A stretch of DNA of 64,000 bases from Cristatella mucedo (lineage: Eukaryota; Bryozoa; Phylactolaemata; Cristatellidae). Under the pieces are notes generated by a model that saw only the letters and a program-made list of their open reading frames with translations, ran no database searches and was not told the DNA's origin. The position numbers were made by a program, and so were the translations under genes. The DNA is taken from NCBI GenBank assembly GCA_009760855.2, contig WPIO01000008.1, positions 5,490,001-5,554,000 on the forward strand, read 5' to 3'. How positions within the stretch are numbered: position 1 is the stretch's first letter; each line of letters begins with the position of its first letter. Of the stretch, positions 25,901 to 39,295 are shown in pieces.

Positions 25901-28430
25901 TTCCGTCTTACTGAACCACAGTTTATGTGCTTTGTACTTTCCTAAAGGTTGGAATAGACTTTAAAGCTTTGGACAATACAAAATATCACTCCTGCGTACA
26001 GCCTATTTCAACAAAGACTTTATGTAACTCTTGTACTTGGCCAATGATTTAGGAATTTGCGATCGTGGAATAGGTTTTACAATAGTTTACTAGAATTATA
26101 ATTTCGTTGTGAGTTGCCTTAGTATTATGGAATCTCTATTTAGATTTTTTAAACTCGCTGAAAGAGAAGCCTTAAAAAATAGTTAATGCTAAGCAAAGTA
26201 TTTAACCCGGCTAAATATTAATGCACACAAGAAGACACTCGTGGTTCGTGTGACCACTGCTCAGCAATATGCACTTGAACATGCATCGGCAAACCATGCA
26301 CCTGGTCAAAATGTCAAAGCCATTGAGGAGCTACATGACTGCACAGCGCTCTTGCTCTTAGTCTTGACGTCGCTGTTACGTAAACAAACACCTACACACA
26401 AAGGAAATACACCAAGACAGAGCACAGGCTTTGTGAAACATATAGGTTTTTATTATTCAAATTTCTTGAAATTCAGAAAAGACGTGATGTCAGTCTCTAT
26501 GCAACCACGTTAAACTTTTAGCTCTGAAGACAAAGAAACAAGTTTCAAAGATATTAAAAATGAAGTTGTTGCTTGTCAGGGTTGAATATATGGTGCCTTG
26601 AGCAATAACAGCGTTTTAGACTTTGGCAAAACCCTTTGGTAGAGCTATACCTTATGAACTTAAAAGGTTGCGAAATGCAATAATTGCTTGAAATCTATCT
26701 CCATCACCCATATTTCATTTGTGATTTTAAGTGTTTACGTACCGTATATAAGTCATGTTTAAATACGATGTGTATTTTCACACTGCTCCATTTAGAGGAC
26801 AGACTATAACTAACCTAAGCCAAAGTTGCAATCAATTAATTGGCAATTTTTTTACTTGTTGAAATTCTTCTTGCTTCCATTCATTCGGAAACCAGAAGAT
26901 AATAACCCTAATATAAAGTCGTCTGTATACCACACAATGAGAACTAAGTCTCCAACATGTTGATTTTCAAATCACAACAAGATCAGAAATAGCTAAGGTT
27001 CAGACATAAGAAATGTATCACACTCAGTCAGACAAGCATGCGAAGGCCCATAAGTTCAAAGATAGACCAAATTGTAAAGATGCAAAAGAAGACGCTTAGT
27101 AAAATTGGTTAGTAATCGGCACTAAATCAGGCATGGGTAAGCTTGTAACGAATGCAGAAGACTGTTAACTAAAAACAGCCTTAAAGTTGACAATAAAATG
27201 CGTGGTTTCAGCTGAGACTTTGGTTTTGGCAAAGTTGATGCATTTGCTCGCCAAATGCAGAAGGCGATTTCTAGATCTTCGGTGTGTAATAACTGAAAGC
27301 CAATTGATATAAAAACAATTCAATATAGTGCTATAAACCGCGAGCCAACTGACGAAACTGACGGGAACGCTCACATAATGAGGCCATATGGTTAGTTAGG
27401 AGGGTTGGTGCTAGCGGACAATGCTACGTTAAAGTGTGAGATCCTGATCCTGATGCCGATACGGATAGAGATACATTGAAGCTCATACAGAAGTGGTGCA
27501 AAGTTGGAGTTAACTAAAGAAGAGACGAGCTCTTGATTCTGCTATAGTTAAAGAGAGTTAATAGCACAGGCAGGAAGTCACAAATAAATTTAATTGTAGG
27601 TAGATAGAAAAGATAATGATTATAATTACACACATATATATAAATATAGGGTCCACGAAGAATAGAATCTCTCAATCTAGGTACTTTACAGATGCTGCAT
27701 AGAAAGCATTACCAAATGTTTGCTGGTAACATTCGCAAACAGTAGGCATAGTGTAAAATGGTACATACGCATGAAAGTACCTGCATCACTTTAAGCTAAT
27801 TGTTGCGTAGACAAGAGTTAGTCAGCCAAACACATGTTTGATGTCACAAACGCAGTAACTAGCTTAGCTGAATTACTTTTGTCTGAGCAACAATTCGCTT
27901 GAAAAAGTTTCTAGAGTAAAAAATGACCGGATCGACCTCGGAGGCGATACGACCATACAATGATTAGTTTTTTTCAAGCAGTATGCATGAATAATAGGCA
28001 GACAGGAGTATAAACCATAGATAAGGTCGGATTTAATATCGTAATGAAGCGTCAGGACGCAAGCGGTTACCCAAATGTGCATGGCGTCCGAGGAGCCTGA
28101 AGTCTGTGTCTTAAGTCTGAGTTGGAGTCTTAAGTCTGAGTTGGAGTCTTAAGTCGGAGTCTAAGGTCTGAGTCGCATATCGATGAAGAAAAGGGCCATT
28201 AGGTGAACGGATTGAATATTGATCGACGTGTAAATATGAGCCGAAATAGAATTTGACTGGGAAATCGGCAATGGGGGAAGGTATAGGTAGTGAAAAGGAG
28301 GCCAAAGAATGATGTCTGAGATACTGCATTGCTTCAATTAAGTGTTCCCCTTCGATGGCCGAAAGTCATATACTCTGATGTCTGTCTCTGAGATCTGACC
28401 ACACTCAGCCTAGCACTCTGCGAATGATAA
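25901..28430. other. No supported gene
   Basis: AT-rich. Open frames are short and lack motif or splice support. Confidence 0.3.
28095..28165. repeat. About 19-bp direct repeats
   Basis: AGTCTTAAGTCTGAGTTGG recurs about three times with drift (AAGTCGGAGTCTAAGGTCTG). Confidence 0.7.
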
Positions 28431-28464
28431 CAATATGAAAACAGAGGCAATTCATTAAGATCTA

Positions 28465-28520
28465 GCGGTCGATGGTATCGAATGCTGCTGAGAGGTCATT
28501 GAGAACCTGCATAGAGAAGA
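28465..28520 (-). mobile_element. Reverse transcriptase motif A fragment
   Basis: The minus strand reads LNDLSAAFDTID, the CR1/L2/Jockey-type motif A, ending in a stop. Flanking DNA is too decayed to assign a family. Confidence 0.45.
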
Positions 28521-29261
28521 TAACCTGCTCAGTATTTTTCAGAAAGCCACTGTAAACCGGCAGCGGATCAATTTCTTAGCAGTGTTTAAGGAGAGAAGGT
28601 TGGTAGAAAAGTTTAGCAGAAAGAAAGGTATCTGATTACCGCTTCAATGTCAGGAGACTTTGAGTCTTTGACTTAAGTGGCCTTTGCATGGTTACAGGGA
28701 TACCAATTTCCTCGAGAAAAATATCTTCATGCTTTCAGATATCCTGGAATTGATGACAATATTGTTGATATGGTGCAATCACAGCAGAAAATTAGGCTAG
28801 TGGTGTGGTTTTTTACATACATAAGGGTTTCAACATGTGCACGGTGGCAGAAAGATTTGCACAGTGCGAGTATATTTGAACACAGGCGAACAGATGCGAT
28901 ATGGCAATCGCCATAAGTGAGAAGGGAGCACATCGTAGGGCAAAGAGCTGAGAGAAAGTCAGACGGAGTCGAACCTGAAGCTGTGATCGCTACACGGAGG
29001 GCGGGCGACACATCATCATCGCAGCCGTCATCCGTACTAGTAAGTCATTCTAACCGCAAGCCGGGCGAAAATCGGCGATTGGTCGGACGGCTCGGCTGGA
29101 GCCAAGAAATGCCTCGAGTTTAAAACGGCCAGCTCAGGAATGCAGCCTTGGGCAGAGTCTGTTTTCGCTGCAGCTGCCTGCCTCGGGGAGCGCAGAAAAG
29201 GGGGCGTAGAAAGGGGTGGACAGGCGGAGAGCTGAATGCGTTGGCAGCTCCTAGCTGCTCC

Positions 29262-29287
29262 TGCTACTGCTGCTGCTGCTGCTGCTG
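29262..29287. repeat. (CTG)n run
   Basis: Seven to eight CTG units within a GC-richer stretch (28.9-29.35 kb) that has no supported gene. Confidence 0.8.
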
Positions 29288-29344
29288 AATAACGCGGCAG
29301 CTGTGTACCAACCAAGGGTGGTGAGCCCCCTACCTACCCTGTGC

Positions 29345-29480
29345 CCTGGAGCCATGACGGCACACTAGATAAGGCGTCTGCTTTGAACGACCTCCACCCT
29401 GAGGTCGTGGGTTCGAATCTTACAGTGGACGATTCTGTGTTATTGCCGCCGCAAATATAAAATGAATAAATAAAGATGTT
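29345..29480 (+). mobile_element. tRNA-derived SINE
   Basis: ACGGCACACTAGATAAGGCG (A-box region) and GTGGGTTCGAATCTTAC (B-box) match the family at 25.7 and 42.9 kb; the body is short and AT-rich. Confidence 0.65.
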
Positions 29481-29494
29481 TCATCTGCCCCCCA

Positions 29495-29600
29495 ACAATA
29501 ATTTAATCTCTATTCGGGCGCTTCACGTATGCCGAGGGGCTCGAGTCCACGACCTCGGCTCGGCAGCCAAGCCCACTCGGTAATATTTGCTAGCCAAGCG
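29495..29600 (-). mobile_element. SINE-like repeat with L2-type tail
   Basis: On the minus strand, GTGGACTCGAGCCCCTCGGC is followed by GTGAAGCGCCCGAATAGAG, the same order as at 44.36 and 37.28 kb. The head carries a degenerate B-box. Confidence 0.5.
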
Positions 29601-30099
29601 GAGGCTGCTAAATCAGCCTCATAATCTTGTTACCGCTCTGGTCGCAGCCACCGACTACTAGCTGGACGTGCACGGCCGTTGTGTCAGCTAAAATAGGCAG
29701 CAAGCAATCTGCGAGTGGATCGGCACTTCCGCAGCAGCTGGGAATGCACCGAACTTCGCCCACTGCCCGCTGGCGCGTGCAGTGGGCGAAGTCCATTGCA
29801 CTCCCAGCTGCTAACCGTAGCCCACCCCCAATTCGCTAATTAAAGCGAGCCAATGAGAGCAATCGGCTGGAGCATGGTGCCTTGCTGTGCCGAGTCCAAT
29901 TATTTGCCCTGCTGCAGCACTCGGCTGCTTCGGGCGCTCGAAGCGGTGCAGTGCAAGGCGAGCAGAAAGAGTTGCAGCACCCTCCTGCAGCCAGGTGCGA
30001 GAGGTCTGGCGATGCTGAGCGGTCAATTTGCATACTTCGGATATCGGTTAACGTACCGGTATAGCCTTTTCCTTCAGTCTGTGCTTTACCGGGGGGGGG

Positions 30100-32310
30100 G
30101 GTGTTTTTGACCAAGGAAACTCAGGTCCATGCACTATTTGTTGTCTCTAAGCATCTCGAGAGATTTACATCACTAATATGAGACTTGCCTATATTTCTTA
30201 CAGAGCCAAAGTGAACCAACCACCGAACTCCCAATGATAATCTATGCTCCAGACAATTGGAATCTTAATGGTAGAGTAGCTATGCTGTTTTCACGATAGT
30301 CAAACTTTTATCGTCACTATTTTGTATATATGAAGCATTATTTTTTATTAGCGATAGCTTTTGTTGAGGATTGACTCTAGAAGCCTGTAAATTCAGGCGT
30401 TGAGAAGCGCTTTTACATGACCACTGCACTGCAGGTGATGCATGATTTCACCATCAAAATGAAAGTATCATGAAGCAGAGTACATATTACAAAATCTTGC
30501 AAATTTAGTTAGCTGAAGCGCGGTAGATTTTATAGGGAAATCTAGTCAATGATGGAAAGCGAACCGAACATTCGGTACCACATGTCATTACTAACATTCT
30601 CAAGTGGCTGTATTAGCACAGCCAAAACCAGCTGTATTGCGGTCGCCCTCGCTCTGAATAGCCCTTGGCCCAGCAGTTCGGGTGGTCCTTAAAGGTCGAG
30701 AAGTCATTAAAGAAGAACCTAAATTGCAAACACCTGGAGCGGAGCTGGTCGCACGTTGGAACCTCCAGTTAGATAAGCGAAGCTCCTTATTTCCGAAGAG
30801 CGTTTAGTTCATACGCTCTTTTAGAAGCTCGGCTCTGTTGTCGCTTGGCTTAAGAAGATTGGCCGCAAGCCAGAGCGGAATGCCTGAAAGGCAGGCTTTT
30901 CGTTTATCGGCTACGGCACCTGATTCTGATGGCAAGCGCATCTGGTTGTCGTCGGCGCACAATCAATCGGAAATGGCACGAGCTCTAATCACTTTTCAGA
31001 GAGTCTGCGTATCAAAGAAGAACCGCCATTGACCGATGGACTATACGTGACTATCACATAGTCCAGACCGGTCACGACCGGGAAAAATACCCTTTTCACA
31101 GCAGCAGAGCCTCGTAGGGCGGACATGTTGTTGTTCTCAACCGTTCAAGGTGGGTGCCACGAGCATCGAATGCAGCCAATGGGTCAAGCAGGGGCAAAGA
31201 GATGACATTGTCATCATCGTTGCTATCTAGAATGCTAACAATCACATGGAGCAGAGCAGCGTCATTAAACCCTCAATCAAAATCAAATCAATCGAATCGC
31301 AATTGAGAGGCACAAATAAAAACTCTCCACAAGCTGCTTAGTAAACCTTTTGAGACAATGGTGCGCTACCAAACGAGAGCCAGAAGACTGGGTGGCCATT
31401 TGCAATGCCTCCGTATTCCGCCTATCATTTTTTTAAGATCAGTCGAACGATGGCTGATTTGAATGGCAATCGCTAGATGCATTAACCGCTGAATCAGCGA
31501 CTGTGCTGAGATTCTCTACAGTGAAACACTGAAGAAGCTATCATGCCTTGATGTGGCCGTTTCACCTAGCTTCCGGAAGGTGTACCCACGATGCTTGATT
31601 TAGGCTATGTGCGAATAGACAAGTAGCATGCAGATGATTACATCGACTTTCTCCGTTGAAGCTCCGCATGGGTGAGAGCGACGTGGAGAATGAATTGTTT
31701 ACATTGGTCATAGGAATGGTAAAAGGTTTCGTAAAGCCTATGGAAAATGCTGAATCTTACGAGGAGGAAAGGTAATCAGCTTTGCTACACAGGATCTAGC
31801 ACAACTTCCGAGGCTGAAGTGCAAAGTATGCCACTGTTCAGGAATGCCTCATACTCAAAGGAAGCGATAGCGTCACTGAAGCGTCACTTCTTCCCGAAAT
31901 AGTAGTGCCTGTACGATGCTGAGGGCTATATCGGGCTCGCCATCTTGACTTTTCAAGTGCTGACTTGGCAGCATCCAAACTATGACCAGCTGGGCTGGAG
32001 TAACCGTAACTTGGCATTATATCGTGTCATCAGTGTTCGCAGCCTCCAGCCCTGTACCAACAATTTCGAGGGCAGCTTCATTCAAAGTAATACAGTGTTG
32101 CATGATCAGGTGACGACTGTGCTGGCAATCTAGTAGCTTGCAGCTTGGCATTCACCCAAGTCACGGCTGAATTTCGCAAGCCAAGCCTTGCTTGGCAGCT
32201 GCCAACCATCATTCCTATTATAAATGAGAAACTGCGAGCAGTGACTTAGAGAGAGCACCGGGTATGCACTCGGGCAGCCCTGGGAACTTGATCCAAACTA
32301 ATCGAAAAGT
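30100..32310. other. No supported gene
   Basis: Mixed-composition DNA, probably old repeats. No open frame has splice context or a recognisable motif. Confidence 0.3.
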
Positions 32311-32319
32311 CCTGTAATG

Positions 32320-32815
32320 TATGAATGTATGCATGTATCCTTCGTCTGTGACTCCATAAAGCCACAAAATACTATGTAGGTGTTATGCGGGAGAGCTTTG
32401 TACAGCACACTCACAGCTTAAGCGGCTTTCTGTACGCATTCGGTAGCCACCACACTTCATCTCACGCAACAAAGAGAAAGTGAGAAGCACAGCTGAATCA
32501 AAAGACCAGTAGTGAGTGGCATGGAAGCAGCAGTTTAGGACGACTAGAAAGTATGAGCCATAGTCGGCAACAGGAGATTACTCGTCGTTGAGTAAGAATT
32601 TTGGAAGTAAGTTTCGCAGTCTAGGACCTGCAGAGCGAAAGCTACAGTCACCAACGGTCTTTAAGCAGAGGAACTGAATAGCTTGTTTATCGGTCATACA
32701 AGAACTGAGGCCACGATAAGGCTGAAACTGGTACAGCATTTCAGTTAGGCATGAAGGAGCCAAGCCATGGTGGGCCTTGTGGGTCATCTCAAGAACTTTG
32801 CTCCGCATATGAGGC
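32320..32815 (-). mobile_element. Family-2 element, decayed 3' fragment
   Basis: The minus-strand frame 32578-32808 reads MTHKAHHGLAPSCLTEMLYQ and LCLKTVGDCSFRSAGPRL, clearly the family-2 C-terminus with substitutions. The tail at 32314-32340 is an imperfect (TAATG)-type run. Confidence 0.75.
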
Positions 32816-32861
32816 GGATTTTCCGTTGTGGAGGCATAATTATGTAAAAATAATTAGATAA

Positions 32862-32885
32862 ATATATATATATATATATATATAT
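32862..32885. repeat. (TA)n microsatellite
   Basis: About 12 TA units, followed by a TAATGTAATG remnant of a family-2 tail. Confidence 0.85.
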
Positions 32886-33060
32886 TATAAATATAAAATA
32901 AATTTAATGTAATGTAATATAAATGTAAGAATTAAATATCAACAATGTATTATAGTATATAAATATAATCTGCATAAATAAGAGAAACAATACTTGGCTG
33001 TATGCCCACTTTTTGTACCTAATTAGATCAATATTGCTATTGCTCTCAATCAGCTCGACC

Positions 33061-33142
33061 ATGTCGGCAGCTACGAGAATAGCTCTCATTGTGGCTCCCC
33101 TGGCGTCCACGACAGTCATTTTCATTGAGGCGTGTAACAGAG
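33061..33142 (+). pseudogene. Pseudogene D exon 1: signal peptide copy of gene C
   Basis: Nearly identical to exon 1 of gene C from CTCAATCAGCTCG onward, with the same hydrophobic core (RIALIVA, with Leu to Pro in the second half) and the same end TGTAACAGAG/GTGAGC in phase 1. The upstream ATG used in C is absent here (TTGCTC in place of ATGCGC), leaving only the internal ATG at 33061. No TATA box is seen, because similarity to C stops about 20 bp upstream. The duplication therefore did not include the promoter, or the promoter has been replaced by AT-rich repeats. Confidence 0.65.
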
Positions 33143-35159
33143 GTGAGCACTCGGTGTGACAACATTGAGCAGTAACGCATGCATCAGATCGTCCATTAAG
33201 TGCACTAGCAGGATATGTGATAACGCTAGAATGATTTCGTTCTGCCATTTCATTTTAGAAGCAAAATGAGAAAAATCTCACATGAAATTTTGAATGAAAA
33301 TTCTAATTATGGATGCACTAAACTGTATATTGTACGCTACTTTTCTGGCAGCTGTTACATTTTAAATGTTTTTTTTTATTTTCTGAAGTTGAAGTTGAAG
33401 TTTGCGGTGATAATTAGGAAAAACGAAGATTATTCTACTGCTCACCTTAGGATAGATTGCTGGCTTAATAAAATGGCTATGGTCAATTGCTAGCAGTCAT
33501 TATTCATTCAAATCTTCTTTGGGAAACTCTATCCCATTATAGCCACTTTCACAGACTACCTTCGCAGGGTTGCTGGATCATTTTTAATCTGTCCTATTTA
33601 ACTAAATAAAAATGCGAGATCAAATGTTGTGCACGCAGTTCTGATAGTTTAGTATATGCACTGTATGCCTCAGCACTTTATATGTGCTGTTATTTTACAG
33701 GTAATCTGATCTCTCGATTCAATAGCAGGCTTGAAATTGTATAGCACTGTTCTCATTTGAAAATCTTTGGACTAGGAAATGTGACAACTTGAGGGGCAAT
33801 ATCAGGACATACTTCAATAATGAGGACATCGAAGTAACCACGTATTGCTATTAACATTTATAAACTCGGCAATTTAAGTTGTATAAAAATGATAACAATC
33901 ATTGGCATTAAATTTTAAATAAACTATCGGTACAGCGCTGTAGGAGAGCCAAATCCCTTCATGTACGCCGAAATTAAACCACGTCGATTGATAAGCAACG
34001 GCATGTGCAAGTTTACGAGTTTAAGCAATTACAGAAAAATTCACGTGACGGGACAAGTTGCTTGCAAACAAAATGGGTTTTCAACCCCTTTTTAAATGCT
34101 TTCACCTTCGGGGGAAGTCGTAGCTTCAGCCGGTGATGGGTTTTCTACACTAGCTTTAGGAGTTTTATTGCTACAGCACGAAGAGCTTAAAAGGAGGAGC
34201 TATATAAATTCATGCTGGATGTAAAAAATAAACGGGTCTTCTTGGCTGAGGTTTCCTTATCAAATTAACGCCGAATTTTTGCAAAGGTTCCCAGTTGAAA
34301 GTAAGTAGACGTGACTATAGTGCCTGTGTGACCATATAGCGAACGTTTATAAAATGAATGGACAGAATCATTGCCTTTGCAACAGGTAATATTCTAGCAG
34401 AACACATTTACAGGTTTCAGCTGTTTAATTTCTGAGTAATAGCGTGCATACCCAAGACTATTAAGCTGGTTTTGTAATCATTCAAATTTGAGAATATGTG
34501 ATGATATCCAAATGCAAATTTCAGCAATACAAACTGCGATGAAGTTCAATACGATAAAAGACCGGGAGAAATTGAAGCTTGGATACAGCTGTGTCCTATC
34601 TACATAAAAATTAAAGCCTAAATTGTAGCTGATGATTGCATTGGTAAGAGGGGTGATATGAGTTTTGAAAAGAAGTGAACCTATAATGATATCACGTTTT
34701 GTTAAGTGTGCTTGCTTTATCCAGGTAATGCAAGTAATGACTTTCTAATCGGACTCATACTCACAGCAGTCGCCTAGGGATGAGCGAACTCTTACTCGTG
34801 TAGTTTGTCATGAATGTGTCCTGTCAGACACTAATTCACTAATCTTCAAAGTTTAACTCTTATTGGGGTTGGATTCTCAACTTGCTTGAGGTATTCGCTT
34901 GATTGTGATCCGATAATAAACTTCACCGGCCGTTAGGAAATAACTATGTCAAGTAGAATCACGAACTTTAATGGTAGTTCTATAGCGAGAGGATCAAAGA
35001 TTTTCTCATAAAAGTATGCTTCCTTTTACTGGCCCAGGTTGGCCTTTGAGAAACACAGAAAACCTGTCTTCCAGTGACCTCGGGGCTTTTATTCACATAC
35101 TTTGCTCCGAAACGTGCTTCCGGCAAGACGGGCTTCAAACGGCCTTTGCTCTTTCGCAG

Positions 35160-35364
35160 AGCCACCTCCACCAGAACCGGATGTCACCGGATGCGACCGG
35201 ATGTCATCAGCTACTGCCATGAACAGGAGATCTACTTCTGCTTGCGACTTTCGTGCCTAGAAAAAGCAAGCATCGCACGCTCGGCACTTCTGAACCGAGT
35301 AAGTTTTCTCGTCGACCGTATTTATAAAGGGAAAATGGGAATCTATGCGTGTCAGTTCCTATAA
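35160..35364 (+). pseudogene. Pseudogene D exon 2: decayed six-Cys exon
   Basis: The acceptor TTTGCTCTTTCGCAG precedes AGCCACCTCCACCAGAACC, aligning with exon 2 of gene C (TGCCTCCTCCTCCAGAGCC). Four lesions are visible. Between Cys1 and Cys2 there is a net two-base insertion (the ACCGGATG motif is duplicated), which shifts the frame. At the position of Cys5 the codon is CGC (Arg). The C5-C6 spacing has grown to 23. The splice donor position reads CT/ATAAAAG instead of GT. In the second frame Cys2-X7-Cys3-X4-Cys4 is still legible. This is a pseudogene of the cluster. Confidence 0.65.
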
Positions 35365-35399
35365 AAGTATTTTCTCTATTCATCTTTAATCCTGGCTAT

Positions 35400-37090
35400 T
35401 TTTGCTTAATATTAAATGGTATATTCGCAGTGAATTTTGGGCATAGGCAGCTTCAATGATCGCGCAGTATTGGATCCATTCTTAAAAGAGGCTGGTTAAT
35501 CTAATCTTCTGCATCCTCCATGCTAATCGCATCTCTAATTATAATGAGTTCTGAATCTTATGATAACTAAAAAGTATTTCGTGGATGCAAAAAAGCTGAT
35601 CGCTCCGTTAGTCTGCTACAGCTTGATCTGCACGGTTAGCAAAGCACTCTATCTTGTTCCTATAGAGACTTGCCGTCCGAGAAGGAAGATAATACAGTTG
35701 CGGCCTAAATGATTCTAAACATTGCGGATAAAATGTACCTGCGGAGACCAAAATAATTTGCTCATCAGTGCTGCATGCATAGCGACTGCATTGTGACGAA
35801 TGCTGTAGCTACGGCCCCACTGTGCCATAATTATTAGCTCTTGTTTTGATTTGTAGGCCAAATGATTATTCTAGGGCCAGTTTCCCGGGTGTATAACTTG
35901 AATCAACGTGGGTGCTGCAGTCACCATAGCACTCAAGAGACCCTGCGAGAAACTTGTGTCGGCTTGCTTAGAAGAATCAAAAGAAAAACACGGCTGAACA
36001 TAATTGAATCAATTGGCTCAATCGAAAGGCCAAATAGTTTTTTCTTATAATTGTGTGCGATGCTTCAAGCTAATGCAAGAAGGCTTACCATGCTAATATT
36101 CTCCAAGGAGCTTTTATAATCCAATTTGCGAAAGCTTCTTTAGGTTTGAGCTGCATTTTTTTGGAACTTGAGATAAGGATGTAAAATTACTCGGGCTTCT
36201 CCACTGATTGTTCAGTAAGCTTAACTTTCCAACTGGAATGAATCAGAATCATCCTTAGCCATAGTAATTAGTTAAGCCAAACTAGAGCTGAATGTCAATG
36301 AAAGGCTTCTACACTTTACACAGATTGCTTGTAGTTTTCTATTGAATGAAAATTCAAAGTTTCAATGCATTTCAAGTATTGCCGTATTCTTCCATTGACA
36401 ATTAAAATGTTGACACCGGATAGCCTGGTTACGAGCAAATGGGCAGAACTTCAATTGAATTTCAAATGTGTTTTTTGTTAGAGGTTAGTCTTCGGCAAAT
36501 TTTGTAAGCTTCTTTGATTTTTCAGGCGCTCTAAATTTGTTTTAGCTTCACTTGGATATTTTTTAAAACAATTAATACCTGAGCAATTGGCTTGCTATAC
36601 AGTCAATCATGATAATGATAATCAATTTGATTTACTGTCGATAAAGAATACAGTACGTTTACTGGAGGCAATGCGGCTGACACTCTATTCATACCAATGA
36701 ATTCCTCACATTTTCTTATCACACTTCTAAGCTGCATTAGAGTATAAAGTAATTTTACCCTTGAGAATTATTTAATGAACTCATGTAGATTGGCTACCAG
36801 TACATAATTGCTCACATAAATATAACCGTTTCTTTTTTGCGTGGCCACTATCATATGCTATACTGTTGGTTTATATTCAGATTGTCGATCACTAATAATA
36901 ATGATTAAGGCTGACCTTTTCTCTGCATTATTCTGCTGGCCTCCGTTTTCTGATTCGCAACCAATTTTTTTAAACTAATTTAACTTTGCAATAGTCATTA
37001 TTTGAGCGGATGAATTTTTAACTGCCTCTGGTCTAGATATAAGTACACATGGTGAGTACACGCATACACTCACGTGTGCACACTTTTACA
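35400..37090. other. AT-rich DNA, nothing recognised
   Basis: A short hydrophobic frame starts at ATG near 36901 but has no donor behind it. No gene is supported. Confidence 0.3.
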
Positions 37091-37091
37091 C

Positions 37092-37095
<4 letters not shown>

Positions 37096-37155
<60 letters not shown>

Positions 37156-37265
37156 TCATATATCAGTTATATCAGTTATATATATATAATTATATGTATA
37201 TTTATATATATATAACTGATATAACTTATATATGACTTATATAAATATATATATGTATATATATA
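37096..37265. repeat. (TA)n microsatellite and TA-rich palindromic stretch
   Basis: About 28 TA units to 37151, then short inverted TATATCAGTTATAT / ATATAACTGATATA motifs. Confidence 0.85.
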
Positions 37266-37267
37266 TA

Positions 37268-37350
37268 TATAATTTACTTGTATAGCGTCCTGAGAGAACT
37301 TTTATATCTATTCAGACGCTTCACATAATGTATGGAACTAGAGCCCATTA
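37268..37350 (-). mobile_element. SINE-like repeat with L2-type tail
   Basis: TTGTATAGCGTCCTGAGAGA and GACGCTTCACATAATG resemble the reverse of the L2-type 3' end seen at 44.36 and 29.5 kb. Confidence 0.45.
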
Positions 37351-38394
37351 CCTTGAGTATTTAGATAAGCAAATACGCGTTTTTGCAAGCGTTTATAAAT
37401 TTCTACGTATCTGTTGCGGTACAGCATATGCGTTGGTATGCTTAATGAGATACCGATCAGTAGCACCTCGTAAAGCACTACCGGCCTTAGCTAGAGAGGC
37501 GAGAGCACTACAGAATGACTCAGAAGGCTGGTGTCGTCGAGAGGACTTTCTTTCTAACCATAGTCAACATTCAAATTCTTTAATTTGAACCCTAATCTAA
37601 CCACTAAGGTCTGGAAATATTGTGACTAATGTTAGAATGATTATTACTACAAGCAAATTAATCAACTCAGCAATTGTGTTGCGACGGGGGTATTGCCCTT
37701 GCCACCATGGACAGACATAACGTCCTCAAAAGTCCAAGATAACTGGTTCCATATTGTGTAAATCTCTCGACAGACATCGGCAGTGTGTGGTTATCCCTCT
37801 TCTGTTAATCTGGCATTACAGCATTACAACGCTCATTGTGTTTTAACAAACATAATTCAAAATCATGTCGCCAACTGATGGCCAAAGTAGAAAAGCACTA
37901 GTGGCCCAAACATATATTGTTGCACTGGAAACGAAAAGAGGCAAAATTCAGATTTGAGAGCGTAATGCTATTTCACACATTTTGAAATTACATTTAACAT
38001 TCGCAAAACCATTGAATCTTCTATGATGCTGGAACAGAGGTCGCTGATGTTGGCTTAGTGTCAAGACAGGGCATAAGTAAACAGTCGTTGAGAGAAACGG
38101 AACCATTCTTAGTGGCCTCCATGTAATTTCCTGCTGAGCTGACAACCCAATTGAATAAATCTACCCACATACTCCCTTAAAAAAATGTTGACCATAGTTT
38201 CAGTTGACCGACCAATTTCCAGCAATCATAACATTAGAATTAAAGGTCCTCTCCCACATTCCTCGCACGCTCATTATGAAGGTGCCTAGCAGCTCTCTCT
38301 AACGCACGCACACGCACACACCCGTATGCATGCACGCCATATCTCCGATAGCAGCTTAATAAGTTTTCTGGCGCATGTCGGTCACAGAGCAGTT

Positions 38395-38590
38395 TTCTGA
38401 AATAAATAATAAATGTTAGCTGATCTAACAACCTCATTTGTATAGCGACAGAAGAGCTTTTAACGGCTTTGGCCACCCATTGCACCTGGCAATATAAGAT
38501 TTTCGACTGCAGGATTTGAACCTACGATCTCGGTCTTGAAGAGCAAGCACCTTACTTCCTGAGCAATCACGGCCCAGTCGCTGACTACAC
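38395..38590 (-). mobile_element. tRNA-derived SINE
   Basis: The minus strand reads GGCCGTGATTGCTCAGGAAG (A-box region) and GTAGGTTCAAATCCTGCAG (B-box), then AAGCTCTTCTGTCGC and ATCAGCTAAC. Head and body agree with the copies at 42.9 and 50.3 kb. Confidence 0.65.
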
Positions 38591-39040
38591 CTGCATTTGG
38601 GTGGCTTCTGTAACTGTGTATTAATTGGGTGCTTCTCATCTTCTACGGCTCTGACTGTTCATTCGTGTCGCTCGAGGCAAACTCTAAGTGGTTTCCTTTC
38701 GTGTTTTGGTTTATTGCTCGCGTTTGAGAGCGGCAGAGCACGGGTCACGAATGTGGGTGCAATCTTCCCTGCGGACTTTAGGCCTCTCAATGTGCCACCC
38801 AACGCGCACGAGTCAAATTATTTAATCATTCGAAATGCACGATAATCGGAGCTTCCTTTCTATCCAAGATACATGTGTGTGCTAGGTACATTCCTCGCTT
38901 ACGGCTGCTAAGAGGCATGATTAAAGTGAATGCTAAAAATCGACGCCAATCAAATAATCAGCCCAACTTTATACTTCCGCTAGCAAAGTGTATTCGTTTG
39001 ATGCGAATTGTGAGTATTAGTAACTGAGCCTGTAATAACC

Positions 39041-39080
39041 TTGCACCTTGCACCTTGCACCTTGCACCTTGCACCTTCAC
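39041..39080. repeat. (TTGCACC)n heptamer repeat
   Basis: Five to six tandem TTGCACC units. Confidence 0.85.
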
Positions 39081-39295
39081 ATCGGATATGAGGTAAACGC
39101 CTAGGATTCCGGCAGATTGTGGCCTCACTTTGAATGTAGCATGGGTCAATGATGCAAGACGATTGGCTGGCCTGATTCTTGGCCCATAGTTAAGGAGCTC
39201 AAGCTTCATGAACTTATTCACGGATTGGAGTACAGCAGCAGTGAATCTTTCATTTCCGAACTGACAAGACTGCCCTCCTGCTACTTATATGAAGT

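Noticed and set aside
39041-39080. Telomere-like or CRISPR-like repeat
   Set aside because: A simple TTGCACC heptamer run without spacers, and not a known telomere unit; no CRISPR array exists in the window.
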